Positions 32,257 to 45,300 of a stretch of 64,000 bases of DNA are shown piece by piece. The notes beneath the pieces are model-generated. The model had not been told where the DNA came from. It searched no databases and saw only the letters and a program-made list of their open reading frames with translations. Each line of letters begins with the position of its first letter. Position 1 is the stretch's first letter. This DNA comes from Cyprinodon diabolis. Taxonomy: Eukaryota > Chordata > Actinopteri > Cyprinodontiformes > Cyprinodontidae. Position numbers and translations under genes: made by a program. The stretch spans positions 1,133,456-1,197,455 of the forward strand of contig CM060062.1 in the NCBI GenBank assembly GCA_030533445.1. The letters run 5' to 3'.

Positions 32257-33794
32257 AGGAAAAGTTCGGTCAGCGAAGAATAATCAATGGATCATTATTT
32301 ATACCTAAAACTGATACATTTGCAGAGATTTAATGAATTAGCATTAATCAGTAAAGAAATAAAAACAATTTTCATGGTGATCACTGAGCCTGGGAGTGGC
32401 CATTTTTTCCCAAATACAGTAGCCCCTCCCTCCTGCCATCTTCCAGCAGTGACGTCACGGTGCGGTAAGCCTAGCGCCATTCTCCCCGCTTTACAAGCTA
32501 AATCAATGGGAACTACTAGACACATCTGCAATCAACAACAATTATTGAAGATTTCCAGAGGACTTCACCATTGAAATTCACCAGAGCTATAGTGAAACTG
32601 ACAATGCCCACGTGCATGGCAGCTGGATGCTGGAATATGTTAGGTTTATTCTTTATACATCATGTGCATTGTTACTTTGTTAGACAGAGTAGAAGGCCTT
32701 CCTTCACATGGTGGATGTCACTTTGTGTACAGAGGTCATCTAATCAGGACAGCCTTCGTGTCTTTAAGAATACACAGGATATGGGCACATCTTGGAGCCG
32801 GTATGATGGAGGAGAGCTACCTGTAACCCTGAGACAGAGAGGCGACCTGCATGGAGTTCAAGACATGGATGGCGTGCCAGTTTCTGATACGGACAGCTAA
32901 ACATCCACATGATGCAACACATAGACTCATGAGCTATAAGAAGCAGGAGATGACGTTGTTCAGGGCTCAAACTTTACCGGATGCTCGCGGACGTGATTTT
33001 TGAGCCCACAGCTGCGCGAGCTCCAAAGCATTTTTCTCTGTCCTGTAACGACCTGATCTGGAATAAACTCTGTTACTTTTTTACTCCTGTTTTTATAGTC
33101 CTTTTTATATGGTTTTACCCAGTTTGAGTTAAGAGTAGTAAATAACTTGCTCCCAGGAAAAGAACCGGTGAGGAGGCCCCCGGGGCGCTACAGCCTTCCT
33201 TACAAGGGGACAAATCCTCATTTTAACAAATACATCGGGTAAAAGTGAAAAAAAGAGTTATTCCACCTTTCTGATTCCTGATCCTCCACGGACGGGTTGG
33301 TCGTTGGATCGCCAACTTGAAGAGGGAGGATTTGCCATCGAACTTCTGGCCAGAGAAAAAACCCGTAATATGTAGCCAACATTTGGAAGAAGAATGTTTT
33401 CAAGATGACTTGGATAATAGCGCGTTGTGACAAACACCAGATACAGCACTGGGACTTGATCAACAGCCGATACCGCACCGTGACAATGTCACTAACCAGT
33501 AGGTGGCAGTAGTGTTCTTTGACAAACATGGATGCCTCCAGTAAAGCACATTCACATGAAAATTACTCTGAATTATAACATTTACCGTTTATTAACCAGT
33601 ATGTAATAATTTAATATTTAAAGGACTTTCAGAAGTTGGTGTCGTGGTATCAAGGTAGGAACCAATGTGTTGATACGTTCCCAGGGGGAAGAATAAAGAA
33701 TTGTTCCGTCCCGGCTTGAACACGGCTATGCCTCGTCTCTATAAGAACCCACAAAAACAACAGTTTGAATTCTGAATATGACCCGACTTTTCCT
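32257..33794 (+). mobile_element. Kolobok-like TTAA transposon with a decayed THAP zinc finger
   Basis: Ends AGGAAAAGTTCGGTCA and TGACCCGACTTTTCCT are inverted repeats and both abut TTAA (32253-32256, 33795-33798). Inside, 32603-32640 reads MPTCMAAGCWNM, and 33290-33410 reads WIANLKREDLPSNFWPEKKP then VICSQHLEEECFQDDL. Together they look like the split halves of a THAP domain (C-x4-C, then CSQH). Kolobok transposons are known to use TTAA targets and to carry THAP domains. No catalytic transposase core is recognised, and the two halves are about 650 bases apart, so this is a decayed or internally rearranged copy. Confidence 0.65.
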
Positions 33795-34187
33795 TTAACA
33801 TTCAACACTTTCATAAAGTAATGTGAACTGTAACAGTTTGCTGTAACCGTTCTTTTTTTCTGAGGTATAAAGAGTATTTAAAACGTAACATTTAAAATTA
33901 GTTGCCCGAATGGTTCTGATGTTTGGAGGCGAGTGAAATCAAGCAAAACCGCAAACATGGAATAAATCCACAGCTTCTATCACAGATGAAAATTCAAGTC
34001 AAACTTATTTCAGTTAAAAACTCAAATTCTGGTGAAATCCCAACTAAAACTCCTAATTAACCATCTACAGAAGGACAAAATGGAGGAAAATCAGGGGAAA
34101 TGATGTCACAGTTCGGTGTTGATTTTATGGTTAAATACCAAAGTTTATCTTGAGTTTTGAATGAGGTTAAATTGGCTCAAATCCCTC

Positions 34188-34469
34188 CCTGTTAGAATAT
34201 TAGGGCTGCTCAGTGGAGCGGTGGGTAGCACTGCTGCCTTGCAGCAAGAAGGTTCTGGGTTCAATTCCCTGGGGTCTTTCTGCATGGAGTCTGCACGTTC
34301 TCCCTGAGCATGCGTGGGTTCTCCCCGGGTACTCCAGCTTCCTCCCACAGTCCAGAAACATGACTGTTAGGTTAATTGGCTTCTCTAAATTCTCCTTAGG
34401 GGTGAATGGTTGTTTGTCCTGTTTGTCTCTGTGTTGCCCTGCGATGGACTGGAGACCTGTTAGAATATT
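34188..34469 (+). repeat. tRNA-like dispersed repeat (family C) with 14-bp target-site duplication
   Basis: The element at 34202-34455 starts AGGGCTGCTCAGTGGAGCGG, carries a GGTTCTGGGTTCAATTCCC box B and ends at GCGATGGACTGGAGACCTGT-like sequence. It is bracketed by the direct repeat CCTGTTAGAATATT (34188-34201 and 34456-34469). The last few bases of the right repeat could also be element sequence, so the duplication is at least 9-12 bp. This supports retroposition. Confidence 0.75.
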
Positions 34470-37233
34470 CTTTATTTTCAGTCTTTGCTGTTTTATAGTA
34501 ATTTTTCTTACATATTTCTTCTTCTTAATTAGTTTGAGAATGTTTTGGGAAATCCATTCTGCCGTGTTTGATAGAGAACAGACTTCTTTAGACAAGCTGT
34601 TTGCAGCTACACCACTAGGTGGCAGTGAAGGCTGCCTGTTAGTGGTGGACCAAGTACTCAAAAGGAGTACCTGAGTAAAAGTATTGATACTCGTAGTCAA
34701 ATCTCAGTCATCTGCAAGTAAAAGTTATTCTGGCAATAATCTATTCAAGTGCTGAAGTATTCAAAAGTACATTTATTTAAAAGTACAAATAACATTTTCT
34801 AATATCAGAAAATTCTCAGAGTAATTCTACAGAACTTTCAGAAACCACCTGGTTACTGACCCATAGAACCACCTGCTACAGATTCTACACCACCTGGAAA
34901 GAACATCAGCATAAAAAGCACCAAAGAAGAAAAGTTATTTTTATTTAAAATCACACCACATAGAAACAAGAGAGTCTTGATCACATGTTCACTAACAGAG
35001 GTTAAAGATGAATCTATAACCACAAAGAAACTAAAACATGAGAACTCGTCCTACTGAACAACTTGGCCACATGGCAACAACTCACGCCTTAAAAAATGTA
35101 AACTACAACTAATATCTCCTCTGAGTTTTTCACATTTGTGGAAAATCACGCAAATCTCCAAACCAGCGGCATCAAAATTCATTCCAAACGGCTGAAATCT
35201 GGCATGTTTCAGTCCTTCATCCGACTGAGGCACCCGGCCCCCGTCTCTCAGCTGCTCCGGCAGACGTTGGCAGACATCAGAGTATTTCAGTCGGATCAAC
35301 CTAGAGCTAGATCCCTCTGACTCTGCGAAGCTTGGATATCTAATATCCAACTTCTAACCAACTTCACCGGCGTCATAATCATCCTACTTTACGTTTAAAA
35401 AAACTACTTTTGGTAGATTCGTGTATTACGAAAAATAGCTATTTTGCTATATTGATGTTTTAACACAAAGGTACGAATTTCAGTTGTATTTTGGTCCAAC
35501 TAAGATATTCCAGCATATTAATAAAATGCATGGTTAAGTGTAAACATCTAGTCACATTTCTGCAGTTCTTTCTCACTGCAGGGCGCCGTTTCTCCTCTCG
35601 CTGAATGAGTTTGCAAAATATTCTGGGAATCCACTTCGCTCCCAAGTCAGCTCCTGACCTCACTTGGTCTGAAGGGATCATTCTAAGGGTTGGAGGGCGC
35701 TTTGCCCTAGCTCTTAGAACTATTGGGACACACTAACCTGAAAGGCGAACGCGCAAAACCGAGTGCTAGGGTCCAAAACGAGTGCAAGTGAGAGAAATGG
35801 GACTGCACAATAAATTCCACAGTGTTAAATGTGCAGTGTCAAAGTACACTGACTCTTTTAGAGTTATTACAACAACTGGAGTTAAATATACACTACATAG
35901 AGTTCTAATTTAGCATCAACTCCGAGTGGGACCAAAAGCACTCTTAATGTTTTGAGATAATAAATAAACTGTGAGATAATGATGTGGACATAGCTGAGAT
36001 TTCAAGAAATCTAAGCTGAGCCAAAAGGAACAAATAACAACCAGCTTCCTAGAAATGTTGGGGAGTGAAAGTTATAAGTAATCCCCACAAGAAGTTAAAG
36101 ATACAGAAACAATGTTCCTAAGAACCATAAACCAGTAAATCTCACTACTGCTGCCTGTAGTTCACTGCTGCTGCAGAGATGGATGCAGTTCACTCAGGAT
36201 CAGCAGGTCTAAAGTGATTGTTTGTCCCATTTCTTTAAACTACTGAAATTATGCAGAATATAAAAATACACGTAAGATATGAGAAAAAATAGTTTTACTG
36301 TTTGGATTGACCTGTTCATAACTCTGGCAGCTGATGCATCATTTCTGCAGGAAATGTTTCCTAAAGACATATTTTTAAAACAACTTCTCAAATAATCGGG
36401 TAAATCCTGTGATAAGAACAATCGGACCGTTACGGCGTGACCTGATCCTCCAGGTGTTTTATTATGTGCTGTTCATGCCTCCAATGAACAAACAGAAAAC
36501 AAGTTCATGTCTCTGAAAGACAAATGTGACTCAAATACACAATAAAGAGCAAAATAAAAAGCAATGTGTGCATAGAATAAAACTCTGATCAGCGGCGTAT
36601 TTCTCAGGTTAAACATCAGTTTACAATAAAACACGAAATTCAAAAACTCTGTGTTTGTGTTTTTTTGTGACAAATGGTTTAGAAATGGGCAAAATTCAAC
36701 TGATTCCAGATGATCAAGGTAAAGGTTCACTTTGCTCTAAACACAGTCAGGTATTTCACCCAGTTTTCTGTTTTTACATGAATCTTTAGATGTCATTCAG
36801 GTTCTCAGAAGATTAAAGTACCAAAAAACTCAAAGGCAGAAACGTAGGCCGACTAAAAGCCCATCCCTGCACAGGGAATGCACTGTTTGCATTGTTTTCT
36901 GGAAGCAGACGTTCAGAGCAAATATAGCTTGTCTGTATTGTTAGATCTTCTATGGGGGGTCAGTTTTCTGGCCTGTCTAGGACAGGAACACCATGGTCAC
37001 TGAACCAGCTTCAACCAGCCCCATAAAACTCTGTTTCCATGTATGGTTAATACAACTATTCCTTATCTATGCACATTAATTATGTTTTTCCTTCCTTTGG
37101 CTAAAATGCCAAAAGTGTGTCTCAGCCCCCCCCCCTTCAGTGTCCACCATATTGGATCAGTCCATTTGCTGCACATGTTCAGAAAGGTCCAATCAGACAG
37201 CAGCAAACCATTTGAAAACAAACCATGCAAAGA
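34470..37233. other. Intergenic, mostly unrecognised, some repeat-like phrases
   Basis: At about 34645-34800 the phrases AAGTACTCAAAAGGAGTACC and GAGTAAAAGTATTGATACTC resemble a common fish MITE end. At 35820-35960 several GAGTTAAA/AGTGTTAAAT phrases recur. No gene is supported. Confidence 0.3.
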
Positions 37234-37850
37234 GCAGTGTTGCCAACTTAGCGCTTTAGTCGCTATATTTAGCCACTTTTCAGACCCCTCTAGCACTTTG
37301 ATTTCTAAAAAGCTCCTAGCGCCAAATCTAGAGACTTTTTTCTGCTACTGGAGACTTTGGAGGCAACATCTAAAAGCAGCGAACTCTGCTCTCCAGAGCA
37401 AGTAGATTGGTAACCCCGCCTCCTGCTCTCCTCTATCTTGTCTGCTGTCATGATTCATGCAGCTATTATTTCATCCAAATGAAAAATGGAGAACAGATAA
37501 GCAGATCATGGCTTGTCTACAGTGAAAAGAAGGACTGGGTTATTTACTTTGGCCTTTTTGGAAACACAGGAAGGAGCAATCAGCTAAGTGAGCTTAGTGC
37601 TTGGAAAAAATCTTTCATTCCTTTAGAGACAGCATGAAAAGTCAGCTGAGTACAAAACATAGAGAGGAAAACAAGAAGAAAAGGGACAAGAAGAGAGGGA
37701 CACAACCTAGAACAGATAATGGATGTCTATTCTATTAACATTTCTACATCTGGAGAATGGGGCTGTTTGATGTGTTCTCAGTTCAGAGGGCCCCCTGCCT
37801 GTCTTTGCCCAGGGCCCCACATTTCTTAAATCTGCCCCTGCCAGGAGGAC
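37234..37850 (+). pseudogene. Decayed hAT transposon fragment with a TTF-type zinc-finger remnant
   Basis: It starts CAGTGTTGCCAACTTAGCG, a common hAT-type end in fish. The frame at 37407-37637 contains QISRSWLVYSEKKDWVIYFG and SAWKKSF, matching the R-WL-YS---D-V-CF-C--F pattern of the TTF-type zinc finger of hAT transposases, but with the cysteines lost. No matching right end was found, so the copy is truncated. Confidence 0.5.
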
Positions 37851-37943
37851 CAGCGGTCCTGAGTCTCTCTACTGAATGTCTGAGCGATGTTTCCCTTTAA
37901 AATGTGACGCAGACGCGCTTCTCCTCTCCTCCTTATACTATCC

Positions 37944-37991
37944 ATCCCTCCTCCTCCTCCTCCTCCTCCTCCTCCTCCTCCTCCTCCTCCC
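37944..37991 (+). repeat. CTC trinucleotide microsatellite
   Basis: About 16 uninterrupted CTC/TCC units precede a putative exon. On the minus strand this is a GGA run, a sequence class able to form unusual structures. Confidence 0.85.
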
Positions 37992-38097
37992 TTCATCAAG
38001 CGGAGCTTCTGGAGACAAACCGCAGGGAAACCCTGCAGACTGCGGACATGGAGGAGTGAAGAACAAGATCTCTGCGAGTTAGAACCGAGGAGCGCAG
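37990..38097 (+). other. Possible untranslated first exon and promoter region
   Basis: CpG-containing sequence after the CTC tract ends in GAGCGCAG|GTAGGT, a good splice donor at 38098. It includes a very short upstream frame (ATGGAGGAGTGA). There is no long ORF. It could be the 5' untranslated exon of a downstream plus-strand gene whose first coding exon may be the one at 62161, but nothing in the sequence links them directly. Confidence 0.3.
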
Positions 38098-38099
38098 GT

Positions 38100-39368
38100 A
38101 GGTTCTGGTTGGTGACGTCAGGGCCACCGGTGACTGCGACACTGGTGTCATTTTGCGGCGGAAGCGTCTTTGGACCATTTTGGGGGTTTTGTGTGATTCT
38201 TGTAAGCAGAAACAATCCATGCATGCTGTGGTTGTCCAAGGAGGACAGCTGCAGGCCTGCAGGAAGCGCTTCCTGTCCGCCTGCAGCTGATGCTGAGGAT
38301 GATGATGATGCTGAGGATGATGATGATGCTGCGCAGTGCGCTCCGGCTGATGTGCATCTGCTCCGGTTTCCAGGCACCAGAACAGCCTGTAATCTCGTGT
38401 GGTCTGAGCTCCACGCGGGACTCAGTCTGCCATGTTGGCTCGCGGCAGAGTCGTGACAGGTTGCAGTTTGACCTTGCAGCATTTATGTTTGTATGTGATT
38501 CTGATGAGTGAAGCTTTTACTGTAAATGCGTTGATGCTGCAGGAGGAGCGAGTCTGGCAGCAGGAATTTTCCGCATGGATTAAATCACTGTGCAGCAGTT
38601 ACTTTGGATGATAATCCAGACTAGAATATGTCAATAATCTCCATGATTGATCAAAACATGCACGTCAGGGTCGCCTCCTCTGTCTGGACCTTTTGGAAAA
38701 GCTGGAGTTAAAAACTTAAAGAACGGATCAAACTGCTTCTAAATGATTCACAACTATTCAAATCATAGAATCATAACATTTTGTTCTTTTTAGTTTTCCA
38801 GAACTCAAGGTTTATATGTTTGTTTATATATTCCTGGTTTTTAAAAGGTCAGAAGAAACAAAAGCTGCAGATTTTTTTAGACCTTTTTAATGACCTTGTT
38901 CATAAGATCAGATGAGCTGCTGCTGTTAAAGAAAAGTTTCTATTGGCTCCTCCAACGACCAGCTTCTACAACAAGCTTGTTTTAACAGAAAAGCTCCAGA
39001 CAGAAAATTAATCATTAAAGTTATTATTTTTTTGTACAGAAGCTTAATATTTCTGCCGATCTGTCTGTTCTATTTGTAGCTGAAACAAAGTGAACATTAA
39101 ATATTGTTGCTTTAGGTGCTTTATTCACTTTAAACTGGTAAACATCACCTGCCTAAGAAATGGAGGCAGATTACTGGATGTTTTATGTTCATTTGGAAAA
39201 GTTTCTCTTCTGCCTGAAGTTGTTATTTTGATATCATGTTGCTTTTATTTGATTTTCGTTCTTAAAATATCAAACTATGCACATAACCGTATTTAGTAGA
39301 TTATAAGGTTAAAAATTAGGATATAGCTACTAGTTGGCTTCTGCAACTCTGCTGGAGCAAACATTAAG
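38100..39368. other. Intergenic/intronic, small GAT-rich repeat only
   Basis: An imperfect duplication of CTGAGGATGATGATGATG lies at 38290-38330. The rest shows nothing recognised. Confidence 0.35.
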
Positions 39369-42300
39369 TTCTGGTCCTCTGCTGCAGCCCGTCCTCATCG
39401 TAGGAATCGGTCTGGTTCTGGTCCTCTGCTGCAGCCCGTCCTCATCGTAGGACTCGGTCTGGTTCTGGTCCTCTGCTGCAGCCCGTCCTCTTCGTAGGAC
39501 TCGGTCTGGTTCTGGTCCTCTGCTGCAGCACGTCCTCTTCGTAGGACTCGGTCTGGTTCTGGTCCTCTGCTGCAGCCCGTCCTCATAGTAGGACTCGGTC
39601 TGGTTCTGGTCCTCTGCTGCAGCCCGTCCTCTTCGTAGGACTCGGTCTGGTTCTGGTCCTCTGCTGCAGCCTGTCCTCTTCGTAGGACCTGGTCTGGTTC
39701 TGGTCCTCTGCTGCAGCCCGTCCTCATCGTAGGACTCGGTTGTTTCTGGTCCTCTGCTGCAGCCCGTCCTCATCGTAGGACTCGGTCTGGTTCTGGTCCT
39801 CTGCTGCAGCCCGTCCTCATCGTAGGACTCGGTTGTTTCTGGTCCTCTGCTGCAGCCCGTCCTCATCGTAGGACTCGGTCTGGTTCTGGTCCTCTGCTGC
39901 AGCCCGTCCTCTTCGTAGGACTCGGTCTGGTTCTGGTCCTCTGCTGCAGCCCGTCCTCTTCGTAGGACTCGGTTGTTTCTGGTCCTCTGCTGCAGCCCGT
40001 CCTCATCGTAGGACTCGGTCTGGTTCTGGTCCTCTGCTGCAGCCCGTCCTCATCGTAGGACTCGGTTGTTTCTGGTCCTCTGCTGCAGCCCGTCCTCATC
40101 GTAGGACTCGGTCTGGTTCTGGTCCTCTGCTGCAGCCCGTCCTCATCGTAGGACTCGGTCTGGTTCTGGTCCTCTGCTGCAGCCCGTCCTCTTCGTAGGA
40201 CTCGGTCTGGTTCTGGTCCTCTGCTGCAGCCCGTCCTCTTCGTAGGACTCGGTCTGGTTCTGGTCCTCTGCTGCAGCCCGTCCTCTTCGTAGGACTCGGT
40301 CTGGTTCTGGTCCTCTGCTGCAGCCCGTCCTCTTCGTAGGACTCGGTCTGGTTCTGGTCCTCTGCTGCAGCCCGTCCTCATCGTAGGACTCGGTCTGGTT
40401 CTGGTCCTCTGCTGCAGCCCGTCCTCTTCGTAGGACTCGGTCTGGTTCTGGTCCTCTGCTGCAGCCTGTCCTCTTCGTAGGACTCGGTCTGGTTCTGGTC
40501 CTCTGCTGCAGCCTGTCCTGATAGTAGGACTCGGTCTGGTTCTGGTCCTCTGCTGCAGCCCGTCCTCTTCGTAGGACTCGGTCTGGTTCTGGTCCTCTGC
40601 TGCAGCCCGTCCTCTTCGTAGGACTCGGTCTGGTTCTGGTCCTCTGCTGCAGCCCGTCCTCTTCGTAGGACTCGGTCTGGTTCTGGTCCTCTGCTGCAGC
40701 CCGTCCTCTTCGTAGGACTCGGTCTGGTTCTGGTCCTCTGCTGCAGCCCGTCCTCTTCGTAGGACTCGGTCTGGTTCTGGTCCTCTGCTGCAGCCCGTCC
40801 TGATAGTAGGACTCGGTCTGGTTCTGGTCCTCTGCTGCAGCCCGTCCTCTTCGTAGGACTCGGTCTGGTTCTGGTCCTCTGCTGCAGCCCGTCCTCTTCG
40901 TAGGACTCGGTCTGGTTCTGGTCCTCTGCTGCAGCACGTCCTCTTCGTAGGACTCGGTCTGGTTCTGGTCCTCTGCTGCAGCCCGTCCTCTTCGTAGGAC
41001 TCGGTCTGGTTCTGGTCCTCTGCTGCAGCCCGTCCTCATCGTAGGACTCGGTCTGGTTCTGGTCCTCTGCTGCAGCCCGTCCTCTTCGTAGGACTCGGTC
41101 TGTTTCTGGTCCTCTGCTGCAGCCTGTCCTCTTCGTAGGACTCGGTCTGGTTCTGGTCCTCTGCTGCAGCCTGTCCTGATAGTAGGACTCGGTCTGGTTC
41201 TGGTCCTCTGCTGCAGCCCGTCCTCTTCGTAGGACTCGGTCTGGTTCTGGTCCTCTGCTGCAGCACGTCCTCTTCGTAGGACTCGGTCTGGTTCTGGTCC
41301 TCTGCTGCAGCCCGTCCTCTTCGTAGGACTCGGTCTGGTTCTGGTCCTCTGCTGCAGCCCGTCCTCTTCGTAGGACTCGGTCTTGTTCTGGTCCTCTGCT
41401 GCAGCCTGTCCTCTTCGTAGGACTCGGTCTGGTTCTGGTCCTCTGCTGCAGTCCGTCCTCTTCGTAGGACTCGGTCTGGTTCTGGTCCTCTGCTGCAGTC
41501 CGTCCTCTTCGTAGGACTCGGTCTGGTTCTGGTCCTCTGCTGCAGCCCGTCCTCTTCGTAGGAATCGGTCTGGTTCTGGTCCTCTGCTGCAGCCCGTCCT
41601 CTTCGTAGGACTCGGTCTGGTTCTGGTCCTCTGCTGCAGCCCGTCCTCTTCGTAGGACTCGGTCTGGTTCTGGTCCTCTGCTGCAGCCCGTCCTCTTCGT
41701 AGGACTCGGTCTGGTTCTGGTCCTCTGCTGCAGCCCGTCCTCTTCGTAGGACTCGGTCTGGTTCTGGTCCTCTACTGCAGCCCGTCCTCATCGTAGGACT
41801 CGGTCTGGTTCTGGTCCTCTGCTGCAGCCCGTCCTCATCTTAGGACTCGGTCTGGTTCTGGTCCTCTGCTGCAGCCCGTCCTTTTCGTAGGAATCGGTCT
41901 GGTTCTGGTCCTCTGCTGCAGCCCGTCCTCATCGTAGGACTCGGTCTGGTTCTGGTCCTCTGCTGCAGCCCGTCCTCTTCGTAGGAGTCGGTCTGGTTCT
42001 GGTCCTCTGCTGCAGCCCGTCCTCTTCGTAGGACTCGGTCTGGTTCTGGTCCTCTGCTGCAGCCCGTCCTCTTCGTAGGACTCGGTCTGGTTCTGGTCCT
42101 CTGCTGCAGCCCGTCCTCTTCGTAGGACTCGGTCTGGTTCTGGTCCTCTGCTGCAGCCCGTCCTCTTCGTAGGAATCGGTCTGGTTCTGGTCCTCTGCTG
42201 CAGCCCGTCCTCTTCGAAGGACTCGGTCTGGTTCTGGTCCTCTGCTGCAGCCCGTCCTCATCGTAGGACTCGGTCTGGTTCTCGTCCTCTGCTGCAGCCC

Positions 42301-45300
42301 GTCCTCTTCGTAGGACTCGGTCTGGTTCTGGTCCTCTGCTGCAGCCCGTCCTCTTCGTAGGACTCGGTCTGGTTCTGGTCCTCTGCTGCAGCCCGTCCTC
42401 TTCGTAGGAATCGGTCTGGTTCTGGTCCTCTGCTGCAGCCCGTCCTCTTCGTAGGACTCGGTCTGGTTCTGGTCCTCTGCTGCAGCCCGTCCTCTTCGTA
42501 GGACTCGGTCTGGTTCTGGTCCTCTGCTGCAGCCCGTCCTCTTCGTAGGACTCGGTCTGGTTCTGGTCCTCTGCTGCAGCCCGTCCTCTTCGTAGGACTC
42601 GGTCTGGTTCTGGTCCTCTGCTGCAGCCCGTCCTCTTCGTAGGACTCGGTCTGGTTCTGGTCCTCTGCTGCAGCCCGTCCTCTTCGTAGGAATCGGTCTG
42701 GTTCTGGTCCTCTGCTGCAGCCCGTCCTCATCGTAGGACTCGGTCTGGTTCTGGTCCTCTGCTGCAGCCCGTCCTCTTCGTAGGAATCGGTCTGGTTCTG
42801 GTCCTCTGCTGCAGCCCGTCCTCTTCGTAGGACTCGGTCTGGTTCTGGTCCTCTGCTGCAGCCCGTCCTCATCGTAGGACTCGGTCTGGTTCTGGTCCTC
42901 TGCTGCAGCCCGTCCTCTTCGTAGGACTCGGTCTGGTTCTGGTCCTCTGCTGCAGCCCGTCCTCTTCGTAGGACTCGGTCTGGTTCTGGTCCTCTGCTGC
43001 AGCCCGTCCTCTTCGTAGGACTCGGTCTGGTTCTGGTCCTCTGCTGCAGCCCGTCCTCATCGTAGGACTCGGTCTGGTTCTCGTCCTCTGCTGCAGCCCG
43101 TCCTCTTCGTAGGACTCGGTCTGGTTCTGGTCCTCTGCTGCAGCCCGTCCTCTTCGTAGGACTCGGTCTGGTTCTGGTCCTCTGCTGCAGCCCGTCCTCT
43201 TCGTAGGACTCGGTCTGGTTCTGGTCCTCTGCTGCAGCCCGTCCTCTTCGTAGGAATCGGTCTGGTTCTGGTCCTCTGCTGCAGCCCGTCCTCTTCGTAG
43301 GACTCGGTCTGGTTCTGGTCCTCTGCTGCAGCCCGTCCTCTTCGTAGGACTCGGTCTGGTTCTCGTCCTCTGCTGCAGCCCGTCCTCTTCGTAGGACTCG
43401 GTCTGGTTCTGGTCCTCTGCTGCAGCCCGTCCTCTTCGTAGGACTCGGTCTGGTTCTGGTCCTCTGCTGCAGCCCGTCCTCTTCGTAGGACTCGGTCTGG
43501 TTCTGGTCCTCTGCTGCAGCCCGTCCTCATCGTAGGACTCGGTCTGGTTCTCGTCCTCTGCTGCAGCCCGTCCTCTTCGTAGGACTCGGTCTGGTTCTGG
43601 TCCTCTGCTGCAGCCCGTCCTCTTCGTAGGACTCGGTCTGGTTCTGGTCCTCTGCTGCAGCCCGTCCTCTTCGTAGGACTCGGTCTGGTTCTGGTCCTCT
43701 GCTGCAGCCCGTCCTCTTCGTAGGAATCGGTCTGGTTCTGGTCCTCTGCTGCAGCCCGTCCTCTTCGTAGGACTCGGTCTGGTTCTGGTCCTCTGCTGCA
43801 GCCCGTCCTCTTCGTAGGACTCGGTCTGGTTCTCGTCCTCTGCTGCAGCCCGTCCTCTTCGTAGGACTCGGTCTGGTTCTGGTCCTCTGCTGCAGCCCGT
43901 CCTCTTCGTAGGACTCGGTCTGGTTCTGGTCCTCTGCTGCAGCCCGTCCTCTTCGTAGGAATCGGTCTGGTTCTGGTCCTCTGCTGCAGCCCGTCCTCTT
44001 CGTAGGACTCGGTCTGGTTCTGGTCCTCTGCTGCAGCCCGTCCTCTTCGTAGGACTCGGTCTGGTTCTGGTCCTCTGCTGCAGCCCGTCCTCTTCGTAGG
44101 ACTCGGTCTGGTTCTGGTCCTCTGCTGCAGCCCGTCCTCTTCGTAGGACTCGGTCTGGTTCTGGTCCTCTGCTGCAGCCCGTCCTCTTCGTAGGACTCGG
44201 TCTGGTTCTGGTCCTCTGCTGCAGCCCGTCCTCTTCGTAGGAATCGGTCTGGTTCTGGTCCTCTGCTGCAGCCCGTCCTCTTCGTAGGACTCGGTCTGGT
44301 TCTGGTCCTCTGCTGCAGCCCGTCCTCATCGTAGGACTCGGTCTGGTTCTGGTCCTCTGCTGCAGCCCGTCCTCTTCGTAGGACTCGGTCTGGTTCTGGT
44401 CCTCTGCTGCAGCCCGTCCTCTTCGTAGGACTCGGTCTGGTTCTGGTCCTCTGCTGCAGCCCGTCCTCTTCGTAGGACTCGGTCTGGTTCTGGTCCTCTG
44501 CTGCAGCCCGTCCTCTTCGTAGGACTCGGTCTGGTTCTGGTCCTCTGCTGCAGCCCGTCCTCTTCGTAGGACTCGGTCTGGTTCTGGTCCTCTGCTGCAG
44601 CCCGTCCTCTTCGTAGGACTCGGTCTGGTTCTGGTCCTCTGCTGCAGCCCGTCCTCATCGTAGGACTCGGTCTGGTTCTGGTCCTCTGCTGCAGCCCGTT
44701 CTCATCGTAGGACTCGGTCTGGTTCTCGTCCTCTCCTGCAGCCCGTCCTCTTCGTAGGACTCGGTCTGGTTCTGGTCCTCTGCTGCAGCCCGTCCTCTTC
44801 GTAGGACTCGGTCTGGTTCTGGTCCTCTGCTGCAGCCCGTCCTCATCGTAGGACTCGGTCTGGTTCTCGTCCTCTGCTGCAGCCCGTCCTCTTCGTAGGA
44901 CTCGGTCTGGTTCTGGTCCTCTGCTGCAGCCCGTCCTCTTCGTAGGACTCGGTCTGGTTCTGGTCCTCTGCTGCAGCCCGTCCTCTTCGTAGGACTCGGT
45001 CTGGTTCTGGTCCTCTGCTGCAGCCCGTCCTCTTCGTAGGAATCGGTCTGGTTCTGGTCCTCTGCTGCAGCCCGTCCTCTTCGTAGGACTCGGTCTGGTT
45101 CTGGTCCTCTGCTGCAGCCCGTCCTCTTCGTAGGACTCGGTCTGGTTCTCGTCCTCTGCTGCAGCCCGTCCTCTTCGTAGGACTCGGTCTGGTTCTGGTC
45201 CTCTGCTGCAGCCCGTCCTCTTCGTAGGACTCGGTCTGGTTCTGGTCCTCTGCTGCAGCCCGTCCTCTTCGTAGGAATCGGTCTGGTTCTGGTCCTCTGC

